A DNA stretch of 64,000 nucleotides from Solwaraspora sp. WMMD1047 (GTDB lineage Bacteria; Actinomycetota; Actinomycetes; Mycobacteriales; Micromonosporaceae). Every line of letters begins with the position of its first letter. Positions within the stretch are counted from its first letter, which is position 1. The notes beneath the pieces are model-generated. The model did not search any database. It saw nothing but the letters and a program-made list of their open reading frames with translations, and was not told the origin of the DNA. Location: positions 3,638,501-3,702,500 of the forward strand of contig NZ_JARUBL010000001.1 in the NCBI RefSeq assembly GCF_029626155.1. Direction: 5' to 3'. Shown piece after piece: positions 25,722 through 33,268 of this stretch. The position numbers and the translations under genes were made by a program.

Positions 25722-26666
25722 TTATTCGGAAACCCTGATGACGATCTTGCCGTGGGTGTGCCCCGCCTGGCTGAGCCGGAACGCCTCCGCGACCTCTGCC
25801 AGCGGGAACACCTCGGCGACCGGCACGGTCAACCGGCCCTGGTCGGCGAGTTCGGCCAGGGCGGACAGGCCGGCGCCGTCGGGGCGTACCCAGATCCAGT
25901 CGCCACCCGCGGTTCCGACGGTCGGGTCCGCGATCGAGGCGTGTCGACCGCCGTCGGCCAGCACCGCCAGGGTGGTGTCGAGAACCCCGCCGACGAAGTC
26001 GGCCACCGCGGTCACCCCGTCCGGCGCCAGCGCGCGGACCCGGCCGGCGAGCCCGTCGCCGTACGCCACCGGCTCGACGCCGTACCCGGCCAGCCGCTCG
26101 TGGTTGGCCGGCGAGGCGGTGCCGATCACCCGGGCGCCCGCGACCCTGGCCAACTGCGCGCCGAACACCCCGACCCCGCCGGCCGCGCCGTGGATGAGCA
26201 GGACGGTGTTGTCGTCCACCCCGAGCCGGGTCAGGGTCCGTCGGGCGGTCAAACCAGCCAGGGGTACGCCGGCAGCCTCGTCCCAGCTCAGCGAGGTGGG
26301 TTTCGGCGCGACGGCGCCGGCCGCGACGGTCACGAACTCGGCGAACGTCCCGCCGTGCACGTAGTCACGGCGGGTGTAGGCGAACACCTCGTCGCCGGGG
26401 GAGAACTCCGGCACGTCGGGGCCGACCGCCTCGACCACCCCGGCCACGTCCCAGCCCGGCACCACCGGGAAGACCGTGTGCATCAGTGCATCCAGCCCGC
26501 CGGCCATCAGCTTCCAGTCGACCGGATTGACCCCTGCGCTGCGCACCCGGATCAGGATCTCGCCGGGCGCCACCTTCGGTCTGGGCAGGCGGGTCACGCT
26601 CAGCACCTCGGTGCTGCCGTAGCTGTCGTAGGCGACCGCGCGCATCGTGCCGTCCGTCTGTGTCAT
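25722..26666 (-). CDS. NADP-dependent quinone-oxidoreductase-like protein
   Basis: A zinc-independent medium-chain reductase (QOR type). GVNPVDWKLMAG, VVPGWDVAGVVEAVG and the nucleotide-binding LLIHGAAGGVGVFGAQLARV motif are clear. There are no zinc-site cysteines. The ATG at 26666 has no ribosome-binding site, but TAGCCT lies seven bases upstream, so the transcript is probably leaderless. First gene of a likely three-gene operon with the SRPBCC and alcohol dehydrogenase genes. Confidence 0.78.
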   Translation of the reverse strand: MTQTDGTMRAVAYDSYGSTEVLSVTRLPRPKVAPGEILIRVRSAGVNPVDWKLMAGGLDALMHTVFPVVPGWDVAGVVEAVGPDVPEFSPGDEVFAYTRRDYVHGGTFAEFVTVAAGAVAPKPTSLSWDEAAGVPLAGLTARRTLTRLGVDDNTVLLIHGAAGGVGVFGAQLARVAGARVIGTASPANHERLAGYGVEPVAYGDGLAGRVRALAPDGVTAVADFVGGVLDTTLAVLADGGRHASIADPTVGTAGGDWIWVRPDGAGLSALAELADQGRLTVPVAEVFPLAEVAEAFRLSQAGHTHGKIVIRVSE

Positions 26667-26703
26667 GACTCCGAGGCTATGCCGGCATCAGGCCCGGCCT
26701 GGG

Positions 26704-26715
26704 TATCCTGGCAAC
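26704..26715 (+). promoter_or_regulatory. Leaderless promoter -10 for the AbiEii pair
   Basis: TATCCT followed by exactly six bases and GTG at 26716. No Shine-Dalgarno. Confidence 0.55.
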
Positions 26716-27066
26716 GTGGCCACCGTCACCCAGCGCACAGCGTCGCCATACCGGTCGAGGCCCGGGCGGCTCGCCGTGGTGGTCGATGACCTCGCCGAGC
26801 TGGTCGGGCCGACCCACGGTCTGATCGAGCTGCCCCATCGCCTGTTGTGGCGACCCGACCGGGTGGTCGATCTCGATCAGTCGTGGCAGCTCAGGTCGAC
26901 GTACGAGACGGTGCTCACCGAGGCGATCCGCGCGGACGAGTTGCGGGCCTGGCTGGACCGGGTGACCCTGATCCGGGTCTGGGACGAGCTCTATCTGCCG
27001 CGGGGCGTTCGCCGGGCATGGGAGGAGCGTCACCACGTGCTACGGCGCCTGCCGACCGTTGCCTGA
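26716..27066 (+). CDS. Small protein upstream of AbiEii-type nucleotidyltransferase
   Basis: A 116-residue protein of no recognised family. It has a predicted acidic/basic helical pattern, with LAVVVDDLAELVGPTHGLIELPHRLLWRPDRVVDLDQ in the middle and an Arg-rich C-terminus. The GTG start fits the leaderless -10. Its TGA overlaps the ATG of the next gene (TGATG), a classical arrangement of antitoxin-toxin pairs. It does not look like the AbiEi winged helix, so antitoxin identity is inference from position alone. Confidence 0.6.
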   Translation: MATVTQRTASPYRSRPGRLAVVVDDLAELVGPTHGLIELPHRLLWRPDRVVDLDQSWQLRSTYETVLTEAIRADELRAWLDRVTLIRVWDELYLPRGVRRAWEERHHVLRRLPTVA

Positions 27067-27716
27067 TGGCGGAACCCGACCCGCTCTACACCGAGGTCGC
27101 GCGCATCGTTCTCGCCGTCGCCGAACAGCATGGCTTTGCACTGGGCGGCGGACTTGCCCTGGTCGTGCATGGTGTGGTGGACCGGCCGACCGAGGATGTC
27201 GATGCGTTCACGGACATCGAGTCGGGCGTCGCGGCTGCGGCCGAGGTGGTTCCGGCGGCCCTGGAAGCGGCGGGCTTCACCGTGATCCCCGTCGTCGATG
27301 ACGCGGAGTCCGCGTTGGTGTCCGATCTGGATCAGCACGTTCTGGAATGGGAGCTGCACCGGGGCGGCCGTGTTGTCCGGTTGACCCTGGCCTGTCAGTC
27401 CCGGCTCCGCCGGCCGGTGGCCATGGATCTTGGCCCGGTGGTCGACCTGACTGACCTGCTCGCCTGGAAGGTGGTGGCCCTGGTGGATCGGGCCCGGGAA
27501 CGCGACTACGTCGATGTGGCCGCTGTACTGGACACGTACCGGCCGGCTGACCTTCTGGCGATGGCGAGAAGGGCCGATCCCGGAATGGCCGACGAGGACG
27601 TACCGCTGGTCGGGCGGCGACTCGACCGGCTACCGGACGAGGCGTTCCTTCCGTACCAGCCGGATCGGAGCGCGATCGCGCTGATTCGCCGGCGCTTCGC
27701 CGCCTGGCCCCGGTAG
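27066..27716 (+). CDS. AbiEii/AbiGii-type nucleotidyltransferase
   Basis: A nucleotidyltransferase-fold protein of 216 residues. GFALGGGLALVVHGVVDRPTEDVDAFTD gives the GG-x-AL motif and the DxD metal pair; LTDLLAWKVVALVDRARERDYVDVAAV is the family C-terminal core that reads Lys-Arg-Asp. AbiEii/MenA enzymes add nucleotides to tRNA ends and act as toxins of type IV or related systems. It is coupled to the 116-residue protein upstream. Whether it is a toxin or a housekeeping relative cannot be settled from sequence. Confidence 0.72.
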   Translation: MAEPDPLYTEVARIVLAVAEQHGFALGGGLALVVHGVVDRPTEDVDAFTDIESGVAAAAEVVPAALEAAGFTVIPVVDDAESALVSDLDQHVLEWELHRGGRVVRLTLACQSRLRRPVAMDLGPVVDLTDLLAWKVVALVDRARERDYVDVAAVLDTYRPADLLAMARRADPGMADEDVPLVGRRLDRLPDEAFLPYQPDRSAIALIRRRFAAWPR

Positions 27717-27843
27717 CGATCGACAGTCAGGTCGGTCAGGCAGGCCCGCCAATCGTCGCGATGGATCCGCAGCATGTTCGGTCCGCGCGCTCCGCGGGTG
27801 CCCAGCCGCCGTACGCTCCGGCGACGCTGCCGTAGACGCCGCG

Positions 27844-28332
27844 CTACGGCCGGCGGTCTCCGGTCGGACCAGGGTCCGCGGCGGTGAGGTGGGCGACGAC
27901 CCGGTGGCTCAGCGCGTCCAGGGCGGTGAGCTCGGCCGGGGTGAGCAGGTCGATCATGTTCCGCCGCACCGACGCGACGTGGCCGGGTGCGGCGTCCTCG
28001 ATGGCGCGCCGGCCGTCGCGGGTGAGGGCGACGGTGGAGCCTCGGGCGTCGTCCGGGCACTCCTGCCGGGCGACCAGCCCGCGATTCTGCATCCGGGTGA
28101 CGTGGTGGGAGAGCCGGCTGGTCGACCAGAGTAGCCGCGCGGCCAACTCAGTGAGGCGCAGCCGGTCCCCGTCGGTCTCGGAGAGCGTGGAGAGCACGTC
28201 GTAGTCGGCCTCGGAGAGGCCGGATTCCCGGTCGAGGTCACGGGCGAGGCGCAGATCCAGCAGGGCGCGCATCCGGCGGTAGCCGCGCCAGGCGCGGTCT
28301 TCGCGTTCGTCGAGCCACCGGGCTTCGTCCAT
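27844..28332 (-). CDS. MarR family regulator
   Basis: A 162-residue MarR-type winged helix: LSEADYDVLSTLSETDGDRLRLTELAARLLWSTSRLSHHVTRMQNRGLV is helices 2-4 plus recognition helix, and RGSTVALTRDGRRAIEDAAPGH is the wing. It is divergent from a PPOX F420-dependent enzyme, with two oppositely oriented copies of TTGACATGTCACCAA between them. TAGGAT lies six bases before its ATG (leaderless). It most likely represses both genes. Confidence 0.85.
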   Translation of the reverse strand: MDEARWLDEREDRAWRGYRRMRALLDLRLARDLDRESGLSEADYDVLSTLSETDGDRLRLTELAARLLWSTSRLSHHVTRMQNRGLVARQECPDDARGSTVALTRDGRRAIEDAAPGHVASVRRNMIDLLTPAELTALDALSHRVVAHLTAADPGPTGDRRP

Positions 28333-28352
28333 GAACCGATCCTAGCCCTTCG

Positions 28353-28367
28353 TTGACATGTCACCAA
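28353..28367. promoter_or_regulatory. Candidate MarR operator 1
   Basis: TTGACATGTCACCAA contains the palindrome TGACATGTCA and lies over the -35 region of the marR promoter. Confidence 0.65.
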
Positions 28368-28376
28368 TCGCGCTCC

Positions 28377-28388
28377 TATCTTGGTGAC
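28377..28388 (+). promoter_or_regulatory. Leaderless promoter -10 for the PPOX gene
   Basis: TATCTT, six bases, ATG at 28389; the second operator copy overlaps this start. Confidence 0.55.
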
Positions 28389-28395
28389 ATGTCAA
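28381..28395. promoter_or_regulatory. Candidate MarR operator 2
   Basis: TTGGTGACATGTCAA is the exact reverse complement of operator 1, 28 bases away centre to centre. It covers the start codon of the PPOX gene, so binding would block transcription of a leaderless mRNA. Confidence 0.65.
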
Positions 28396-28838
28396 CAAAT
28401 GAGGCGCCGGTGAGCGCCGAACTCTGGGCCCTTGTCGGCCGCACCGGCCGCGGGGTGCTCGTCACCCTCAAGCGGGACGGCCGGCCCCAGTTGTCGAACG
28501 TCGACTACCTGGCCGACCCGGACACCCACCTCATCCGCCTCTCCACCACCAGCGACCGGGCGAAGGTGCACAATCTCCGACGCGACCCCCGGGCCAGCTT
28601 CTACGTCACCACCGGCGACGGGTCGGCCTACGCGGTGGCCGAGGGCACCGCCGAGCTGTCCAGCCCGGCGGCCCACCCCGACGACGACGCCGTCGAGGAA
28701 CTCGTCGAGGTGTACCGCGGCGTCCAGGGCGAACACCCCGACTGGGACGACTACCGCGCGGTGATGGTCGCCGACCGGCGGCTGACCGTCCGGCTGCGGG
28801 TCAGCAGGGTGTACGGCTGGCCGAACGGCTCCGGGTGA
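28389..28838 (+). CDS. PPOX-class F420-dependent oxidoreductase
   Basis: A 149-residue split-barrel flavin/F420 enzyme. GVLVTLKRDGRPQLSNVDYL, IRLSTTSDRAKVHNLRRDPRASFYV and the C-terminal RLRVSRVYGWP are typical of the F420-dependent PPOX class. It is the presumed target of the divergent MarR regulator. Leaderless by inference. Substrate unknown. Confidence 0.8.
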   Translation: MSTNEAPVSAELWALVGRTGRGVLVTLKRDGRPQLSNVDYLADPDTHLIRLSTTSDRAKVHNLRRDPRASFYVTTGDGSAYAVAEGTAELSSPAAHPDDDAVEELVEVYRGVQGEHPDWDDYRAVMVADRRLTVRLRVSRVYGWPNGSG

Positions 28839-29259
28839 GGTTGGTCGGCGAGGTGCCGGAGCCGGTCGCCACCGGGACTCGGGTCCTGCCTCGGTAGCAG
28901 CCGGTGCGGGCCGCGGCTGACCGCCATCCCGGACCGGAGAAGTACGCGGTGGCCGCCACGCACGACGTCACGTTGATCAGCATGTCCCCGTACACCGACA
29001 GGCCCGCGTAGTCCATCTCGAAGTCGGTCCACCGGCGCGGGTCGACGCCGTCGACCATGCCGACGTGGACCCGGGTGTCCGGCGGCAGATCGGCCTGACC
29101 CGGTGCCGCCGGAAGGAACCGTGGCCAGCCGGTCCCGCAGGACGGCGAGTAGCGCAACTCGACGACACCGACCACCTGATCGTCGACCAGCACGGCGGAG
29201 GTATCGAGGCTGTCCAGCCAGGGGTCGTCGGCGCAGCCGGCCTCCTTCGGGTCGGCCCG
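28801..29259 (-). pseudogene. DUF2690-like remnant lacking its N-terminus
   Basis: The open frame reads DPKEAGCADDPWLDSLDTSAV, VVGVVELRYSPSCGTGWPRF and AATAYFSGPGWRSAAARTGCY, which fits DUF2690 proteins (VELRYSPSC is the key block). Upstream a TGA at 29260 closes the frame and no start codon lies between it and GTG 29193; the usual signal peptide is absent. The C-terminus overlaps the end of the convergent PPOX gene. It is probably a truncated gene; a short non-secreted protein from GTG 29193 is the alternative. Confidence 0.5.
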
Positions 29260-29281
29260 TCAGTCGGCGCTCGGTGCGCCC

Positions 29282-30211
29282 TCAGTTCTGTTCGCCCCGG
29301 CCGAGCCGCCAGTAACCCATGAACGCCACTGCGCGGCGGTCCACCCCGCACTCCGTCACCAGGTGCCGGCGCAGCGTCCTGATCACCCCGGCCTCGGCGG
29401 CCAGCCAGGCGTAGAGTCCGGCGGCGCCGACGACCGGCGCGTCGGTCGCGACCTCCCAGAGGATGTCGGTGTCGACATCCACGTCGGACAGCTGCTGTTC
29501 GGGCCGGGACGGCTCATCGGCCAGCAGCCGCGATGCGGCCTCCTCGACCGCGGGAACCAGTCGGCTGCCGGGCGCGCCGCCGTCGCGCGGCAACCACCGG
29601 ACGGTCATCCCCGGCGGCCCGTCGACCGGCAACGCGTCGCCGGTGGCCGGCACCTCCAGCAGCGCCTCGCCCCGGGTTTCGCGGGGCAGCCGCTCCAGGA
29701 TCGCCGCGATCGCCGGTACGGCGGTCTCGTCGCCGGCCAGCAGCACCGCGTCGGCCTTCGGTGGCGGGCGGAACTCGACCCCGCCGTGCGGGCCGGGGAA
29801 CCGGGCGTCCGGCCCGACCAGGGCGGCCCGGTCGCCGGCGGTGACCCGGTTGGCCCACCGGGAGGCCGGGCCGGCGTCGCCGTGCAGGACGATGTCCACG
29901 TCCACCTCGGCGGCTTCGCGCCGGACCGCGCGGACGGTGTAGGTGCGGATCGGGTTGCGCCGGTCGGCCGGCAGGTCCCGCCAGAGCGCGTACCAGTCCG
30001 GGCCGGTGGGCAGGTGGTCGAGGGCACCGTCGGCCAGCGGCACGATCAGCTTGATCCGCTGGTCGAAACCGTTGTCGGCGAAGTCGCGCAGCTCCGGCCC
30101 GGTGAAGGTGACCCGCAGGAAGCTGGGGCTCAACCGGCGCAGCCGCCCGACCCGCACTGCGAAGACACGGAACGGGTGGGTGCTGCTCTGGGGTGCGGCG
30201 GTCTGCGTCAT
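29282..30211 (-). CDS. Siderophore-interacting protein (FAD-dependent ferric reductase)
   Basis: A SIP-family ferric-siderophore reductase of 309 residues. N-terminal FAD domain: [46 protein letters not shown] (the RxYTxR FAD motif); C-terminal SIP domain: [22 protein letters not shown] and GYWRLGRGE. It releases iron from imported siderophores in the cytoplasm. AGGAG precedes the ATG by 6-7 bases. An IdeR/DmdR-type iron box lies 11 bases upstream of the start, so expression should be repressed by iron. Confidence 0.9.
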   Translation of the reverse strand: MTQTAAPQSSTHPFRVFAVRVGRLRRLSPSFLRVTFTGPELRDFADNGFDQRIKLIVPLADGALDHLPTGPDWYALWRDLPADRRNPIRTYTVRAVRREAAEVDVDIVLHGDAGPASRWANRVTAGDRAALVGPDARFPGPHGGVEFRPPPKADAVLLAGDETAVPAIAAILERLPRETRGEALLEVPATGDALPVDGPPGMTVRWLPRDGGAPGSRLVPAVEEAASRLLADEPSRPEQQLSDVDVDTDILWEVATDAPVVGAAGLYAWLAAEAGVIRTLRRHLVTECGVDRRAVAFMGYWRLGRGEQN

Positions 30212-30221
30212 TCCTCACTCC

Positions 30222-30240
30222 TTAGGTATGGCTATCCTAA
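30222..30240. promoter_or_regulatory. Iron box (IdeR/DmdR type)
   Basis: TTAGGTATGGCTATCCTAA is a 19-bp dyad that matches the actinobacterial DtxR-family consensus closely (TTAGG...CCTAA). It stands just before the siderophore-interacting protein gene. Confidence 0.85.
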
Positions 30241-30269
30241 GGTGTCGGTGCGGCCCACCACACCCCGGG

Positions 30270-30800
30270 TCAGACGCAGTTCCCGCAGGTGGGGTTCTGG
30301 CCGGGTTGGCTTGGTGATGGCGGCGGCGGGAGCGGCATCGCCACCCTGGGGTCGTCGGTCCCGATCGGTACGACGGTGACCCAGTCGGCCGTGGGTTCGA
30401 CGGCCAGGCAGGCGACCCGCCCGGTGGCGCTGAACGTGAGGCAGACGGCGACCAACTGGGAGAAGTAGCCGTTCTGCAATCGGCCGCCGAAGGGGGTAGG
30501 GCCGGTTGGGCTGTCGTACACCAGTTCGCGGCCCCGCGCCGCGGTGCGGGTGGACAGGTAGTAGCCGACCGAGAAGGTGCCCAGTGCCGGAGGGCCGTTC
30601 CGCCGACACGGCTCGATCCAGCCCGACACCCAGACCTCGCTGGGGCCGTTGACGTGGGCGGTCAACTCACCGGTCGCGCAGGACACCGGTGACCAGAGGG
30701 TCTGGGCGGGCGGCTCCGCCACGGCGTGCGCCGGTGCCGCGCCGCCGGCCAGCACGAGGCCGAGCGCGGCGGCGACCAGGCGACTGGCGACGGACGTCAT
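30270..30800 (-). CDS. Small secreted protein, coupled to LuxR-type regulator
   Basis: No family recognised. A signal peptide (SVASRLVAAALGLVLAGGAAPAHA) precedes about 145 residues with six or more Cys, including a terminal CGNCV, and a Pro-rich stretch before it. The ATG overlaps the stop of the regulator gene (ATGA), so both are made from one mRNA. Context suggests that it is either a target or an exported partner of the regulator. Confidence 0.65.
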   Translation of the reverse strand: MTSVASRLVAAALGLVLAGGAAPAHAVAEPPAQTLWSPVSCATGELTAHVNGPSEVWVSGWIEPCRRNGPPALGTFSVGYYLSTRTAARGRELVYDSPTGPTPFGGRLQNGYFSQLVAVCLTFSATGRVACLAVEPTADWVTVVPIGTDDPRVAMPLPPPPSPSQPGQNPTCGNCV

Positions 30801-31885
30801 GAGGCACCTGCCAGGGGTTCGACGGTGCCGGTGTCGGGCCGTCCGGGTGGCGCTCCCGGCGGTACCGCCCGGGCGGCCCCCAGCGCCAGGCCGAGCTGGA
30901 AGCGGTTCTCCACCCCGACCCGGTCCATCAACGACCGCAGGATGTTGCTCACCGTTCGGGGGCTGACGTGCAGTTCGCGGGCCGCGGTGGCGTCGGTGTG
31001 GCCCCGGGCGAGCAGGGTCACCAGCGCCCTTTCCCGGTCGTCGAGGATGATCTGCGGCATCTGGCCCTCCTGCCGTGGCTGGGCGGCGTCCCACTCGCGC
31101 TCGAAGAGGCCGACCAGGGCCGCCACCACGGGCGCCTGACTCACCTCCAGATAGCCCCGGGCGAAGTCGTGCGGCGCGACCGGGAAGAGCGCGATCCGCC
31201 GGTCGACGACGATGAGCTTCATCGGCACCACGTGCGCCTGCCGGTAGTCCGGACGGTGCTCCTCGGGGCGTCGCCCGTGGTGGATGAGCGGGTCCGGCTC
31301 GTCGGGATTCTGCCGGCCCAGTACCCGCATCCGCACCCCCCGGTCCAGCAGCGTCCGGTCCACCGGCACGGCCGACCGGGCCGACGGCGCGTCGAAGACG
31401 ATCTCGGTGTTCATCGCCAGGTGCTCGTGGCGGGTGGCCTGGGCCAACTCGGCCAGCCGGCGCCGGGCGGCCGTGCGGCTCGGTAGGTGCGCCAGGCCGT
31501 CCCCGAGCCGGCCGTCGGCCGCCAGCACGGCGGCGGTCGGACCGGCCGTCCCGGGGGCCGGCCGGACCGCCGCCGTGCTGGCCGGGCCGGGTCGCCGGGT
31601 GCTCCGCAGCGATTCCAGCAGCGTCGACGGCGGCCGGGCGACCCAGCGCGTCTCGCGACGCCCCGGGTCGACCCGGATGCTCACCGCGTCGACCGTCGAC
31701 AACTCATGCAACGCGACCGAGACCCGCCGGGGGGAGAGTCCCAGCGTCCGCGCCAGTTCCCCGGCCGGTCGCGGACCGAGCATCAGCAGTGCTCGATAGA
31801 TGAGGTCGGCATCCGGGGTGTGTCCCCACCGGGTGATCGACGGGATCGCCGCGCCGAAGACCAGCCTGTCCGAAGTTTCCTGCAT
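30797..31885 (-). CDS. LuxR-type helix-turn-helix regulator with N-terminal TrmB/wHTH-like domain
   Basis: The C-terminal 65 residues are a clear LuxR/FixJ helix-turn-helix (LDDRERALVTLLARGHTDATAARELHVSPRTVSNILRSLMDRVGV). The N-terminal 70 residues form a second winged helix (LIYRALLMLGPRPAGELARTLGLSPRRVSVALHELSTVDAV), like TrmB-linked LuxR proteins of actinomycetes; the middle contains a ligand- or phospholipase-D-like region (HLAMNTEIVFDAPSA to LFPVAPHDF). ATG with GGAGG upstream. The gene heads a two-gene operon and is divergent from another secreted small protein. Confidence 0.8.
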   Translation of the reverse strand: MQETSDRLVFGAAIPSITRWGHTPDADLIYRALLMLGPRPAGELARTLGLSPRRVSVALHELSTVDAVSIRVDPGRRETRWVARPPSTLLESLRSTRRPGPASTAAVRPAPGTAGPTAAVLAADGRLGDGLAHLPSRTAARRRLAELAQATRHEHLAMNTEIVFDAPSARSAVPVDRTLLDRGVRMRVLGRQNPDEPDPLIHHGRRPEEHRPDYRQAHVVPMKLIVVDRRIALFPVAPHDFARGYLEVSQAPVVAALVGLFEREWDAAQPRQEGQMPQIILDDRERALVTLLARGHTDATAARELHVSPRTVSNILRSLMDRVGVENRFQLGLALGAARAVPPGAPPGRPDTGTVEPLAGAS

Positions 31886-32145
31886 CGAACCTCCAAGCCC
31901 TGCTCCATCGAATCAGCCGTCCCCGGGTGCCGGCATCCCCGTGACCCATTCGATGCCCATCGTTGCGTGATCCCGCAGCCCTTCCCCGGGGACGGCTGCC
32001 GATGCGGCAAGCGGCAACGCGGCTGCGATATGACGTAGCCGAATCCCTCGAAAGGCGGGCATCTCGCCGGCGGCGCGTTGACCCGCCGGCCGCGGCAACC
32101 GATCGTCGAGCTACCGCTCAGTCATGGATACGTAGGCGACGACAG

Positions 32146-32502
32146 ATGCCCCGAGGAATGCTCCGAAGAGTCCTGACGGCCGCATCGGCGGTGGTGGTGG
32201 CCGCCGTCGTCGCACCGCCGGCCACCGGCCTGGCCGCTGGTGCCGCGACGACGCCACCGACGGCCGCCATGCACTGCGACTCCGGCGCCCGGACGATCGT
32301 CTGCGGCGTCACCTACAGCTCATCCACCCCGGTCCAGATCCGGTGGACCCTGCGCGGAAGCCCGATCTCGGGCTGGGACAACCTGGACCGGATCACCCTC
32401 GGCTGCAGTCAGCCCACCCAACTGGGGGTGACCGTCGCCAACTCCAGCGGCTCCGCGACCACCGGTCGGCTGGTCAACTGCAACCACGGGGAGTGGCCCT
32501 GA
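32146..32502 (+). CDS. Small secreted protein, divergent from LuxR-type regulator
   Basis: A 118-residue exported protein with a signal peptide (RRVLTAASAVVVAAVVAPPATGLAAG) and a mature part with four Cys that may form an Ig-like beta fold (SGARTIVCGVTYSSSTPVQIRWTL). No family recognised. The start at ATG 32146 is chosen because it gives a proper signal peptide; no strong ribosome-binding site is seen. Ends 8 bp from the convergent pfl activase gene. Confidence 0.55.
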   Translation: MPRGMLRRVLTAASAVVVAAVVAPPATGLAAGAATTPPTAAMHCDSGARTIVCGVTYSSSTPVQIRWTLRGSPISGWDNLDRITLGCSQPTQLGVTVANSSGSATTGRLVNCNHGEWP

Positions 32503-32509
32503 CCGGCGC

Positions 32510-33268
32510 TCAGTAGACGGTCAGGCCGCGGTCGCGGAACTGGGACCGGACCCGGTCCAGCAGCGCGGCGTCCGGAGGCGCGGTGCCGGCAAGCGGGTAC
32601 GGTAGGCCGAGGGCTGCGTACCGGGGCGCGCCGAGCCGGTGGAACGGCAGCACCTCCACCCGTTCGACGGTGTCCAGGGCGGCGGCGTGGTCGGCCACCG
32701 CGGCCACGTTCGCCGGCTCGTCGGTGAGCCCCGGAACCAGCACGAACCGTACCCAGATCGGGATTCCCCGGCCGGCGAGCCGGCGCCCGAACCGTAACGT
32801 CGGTGCCAGCTCACCGGTCCGGGTCACCCGCCGGTAGGTCCGCGGATCGCCGGACTTGATGTCGAGCAGCACCAGATCCGTCACGTCCAACAGCGCGTCG
32901 TCGGCCCGGGCGCCCAGCACGCCCGAGGTGTCCAGCGCGGTGTGCAGGCCGGCGTCCCGGCAGCGACGCAGCAGCTCGGTGGTGAACCGGGGCTGCATCA
33001 GCGGTTCACCACCGCTGACCGTGACCCCGCCCCCGGCCACCGCGATGAACCGGCGGTACCGGTCGATCTCCGCGGCCAGCGCGTCGACAGTGGTCGGCGT
33101 GCCGTTGCGGCGCAGCCGGGTGTCCGGGCTGTGGCAGTACTGGCACCGCAGCGGGCAGCCGGCCAAGAAGACCACGAACCGGGTACCCGGACCATCCACT
33201 CCGGTGGACAGGTCGAAGGAGTGGACGGCTCCGGTGACCTCGCCAGCCACCCGCTGGGCCGACATCAC
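32510..33268 (-). CDS. pflA: Pyruvate formate-lyase activating enzyme
   Basis: Radical SAM activase of glycyl-radical enzymes. The CxxxCxxC cluster motif is CPLRCQYC (Cys38, 42, 45), with [15 protein letters not shown] as the SAM-binding GGE motif. Length 252 is normal. It binds a [4Fe-4S] cluster and SAM and abstracts hydrogen from the catalytic Gly of PFL. The GTG start overlaps the pfl stop (GTGA). Last gene of the UspA-pfl-pflA operon. Confidence 0.92.
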   Translation of the reverse strand: MMSAQRVAGEVTGAVHSFDLSTGVDGPGTRFVVFLAGCPLRCQYCHSPDTRLRRNGTPTTVDALAAEIDRYRRFIAVAGGGVTVSGGEPLMQPRFTTELLRRCRDAGLHTALDTSGVLGARADDALLDVTDLVLLDIKSGDPRTYRRVTRTGELAPTLRFGRRLAGRGIPIWVRFVLVPGLTDEPANVAAVADHAAALDTVERVEVLPFHRLGAPRYAALGLPYPLAGTAPPDAALLDRVRSQFRDRGLTVY

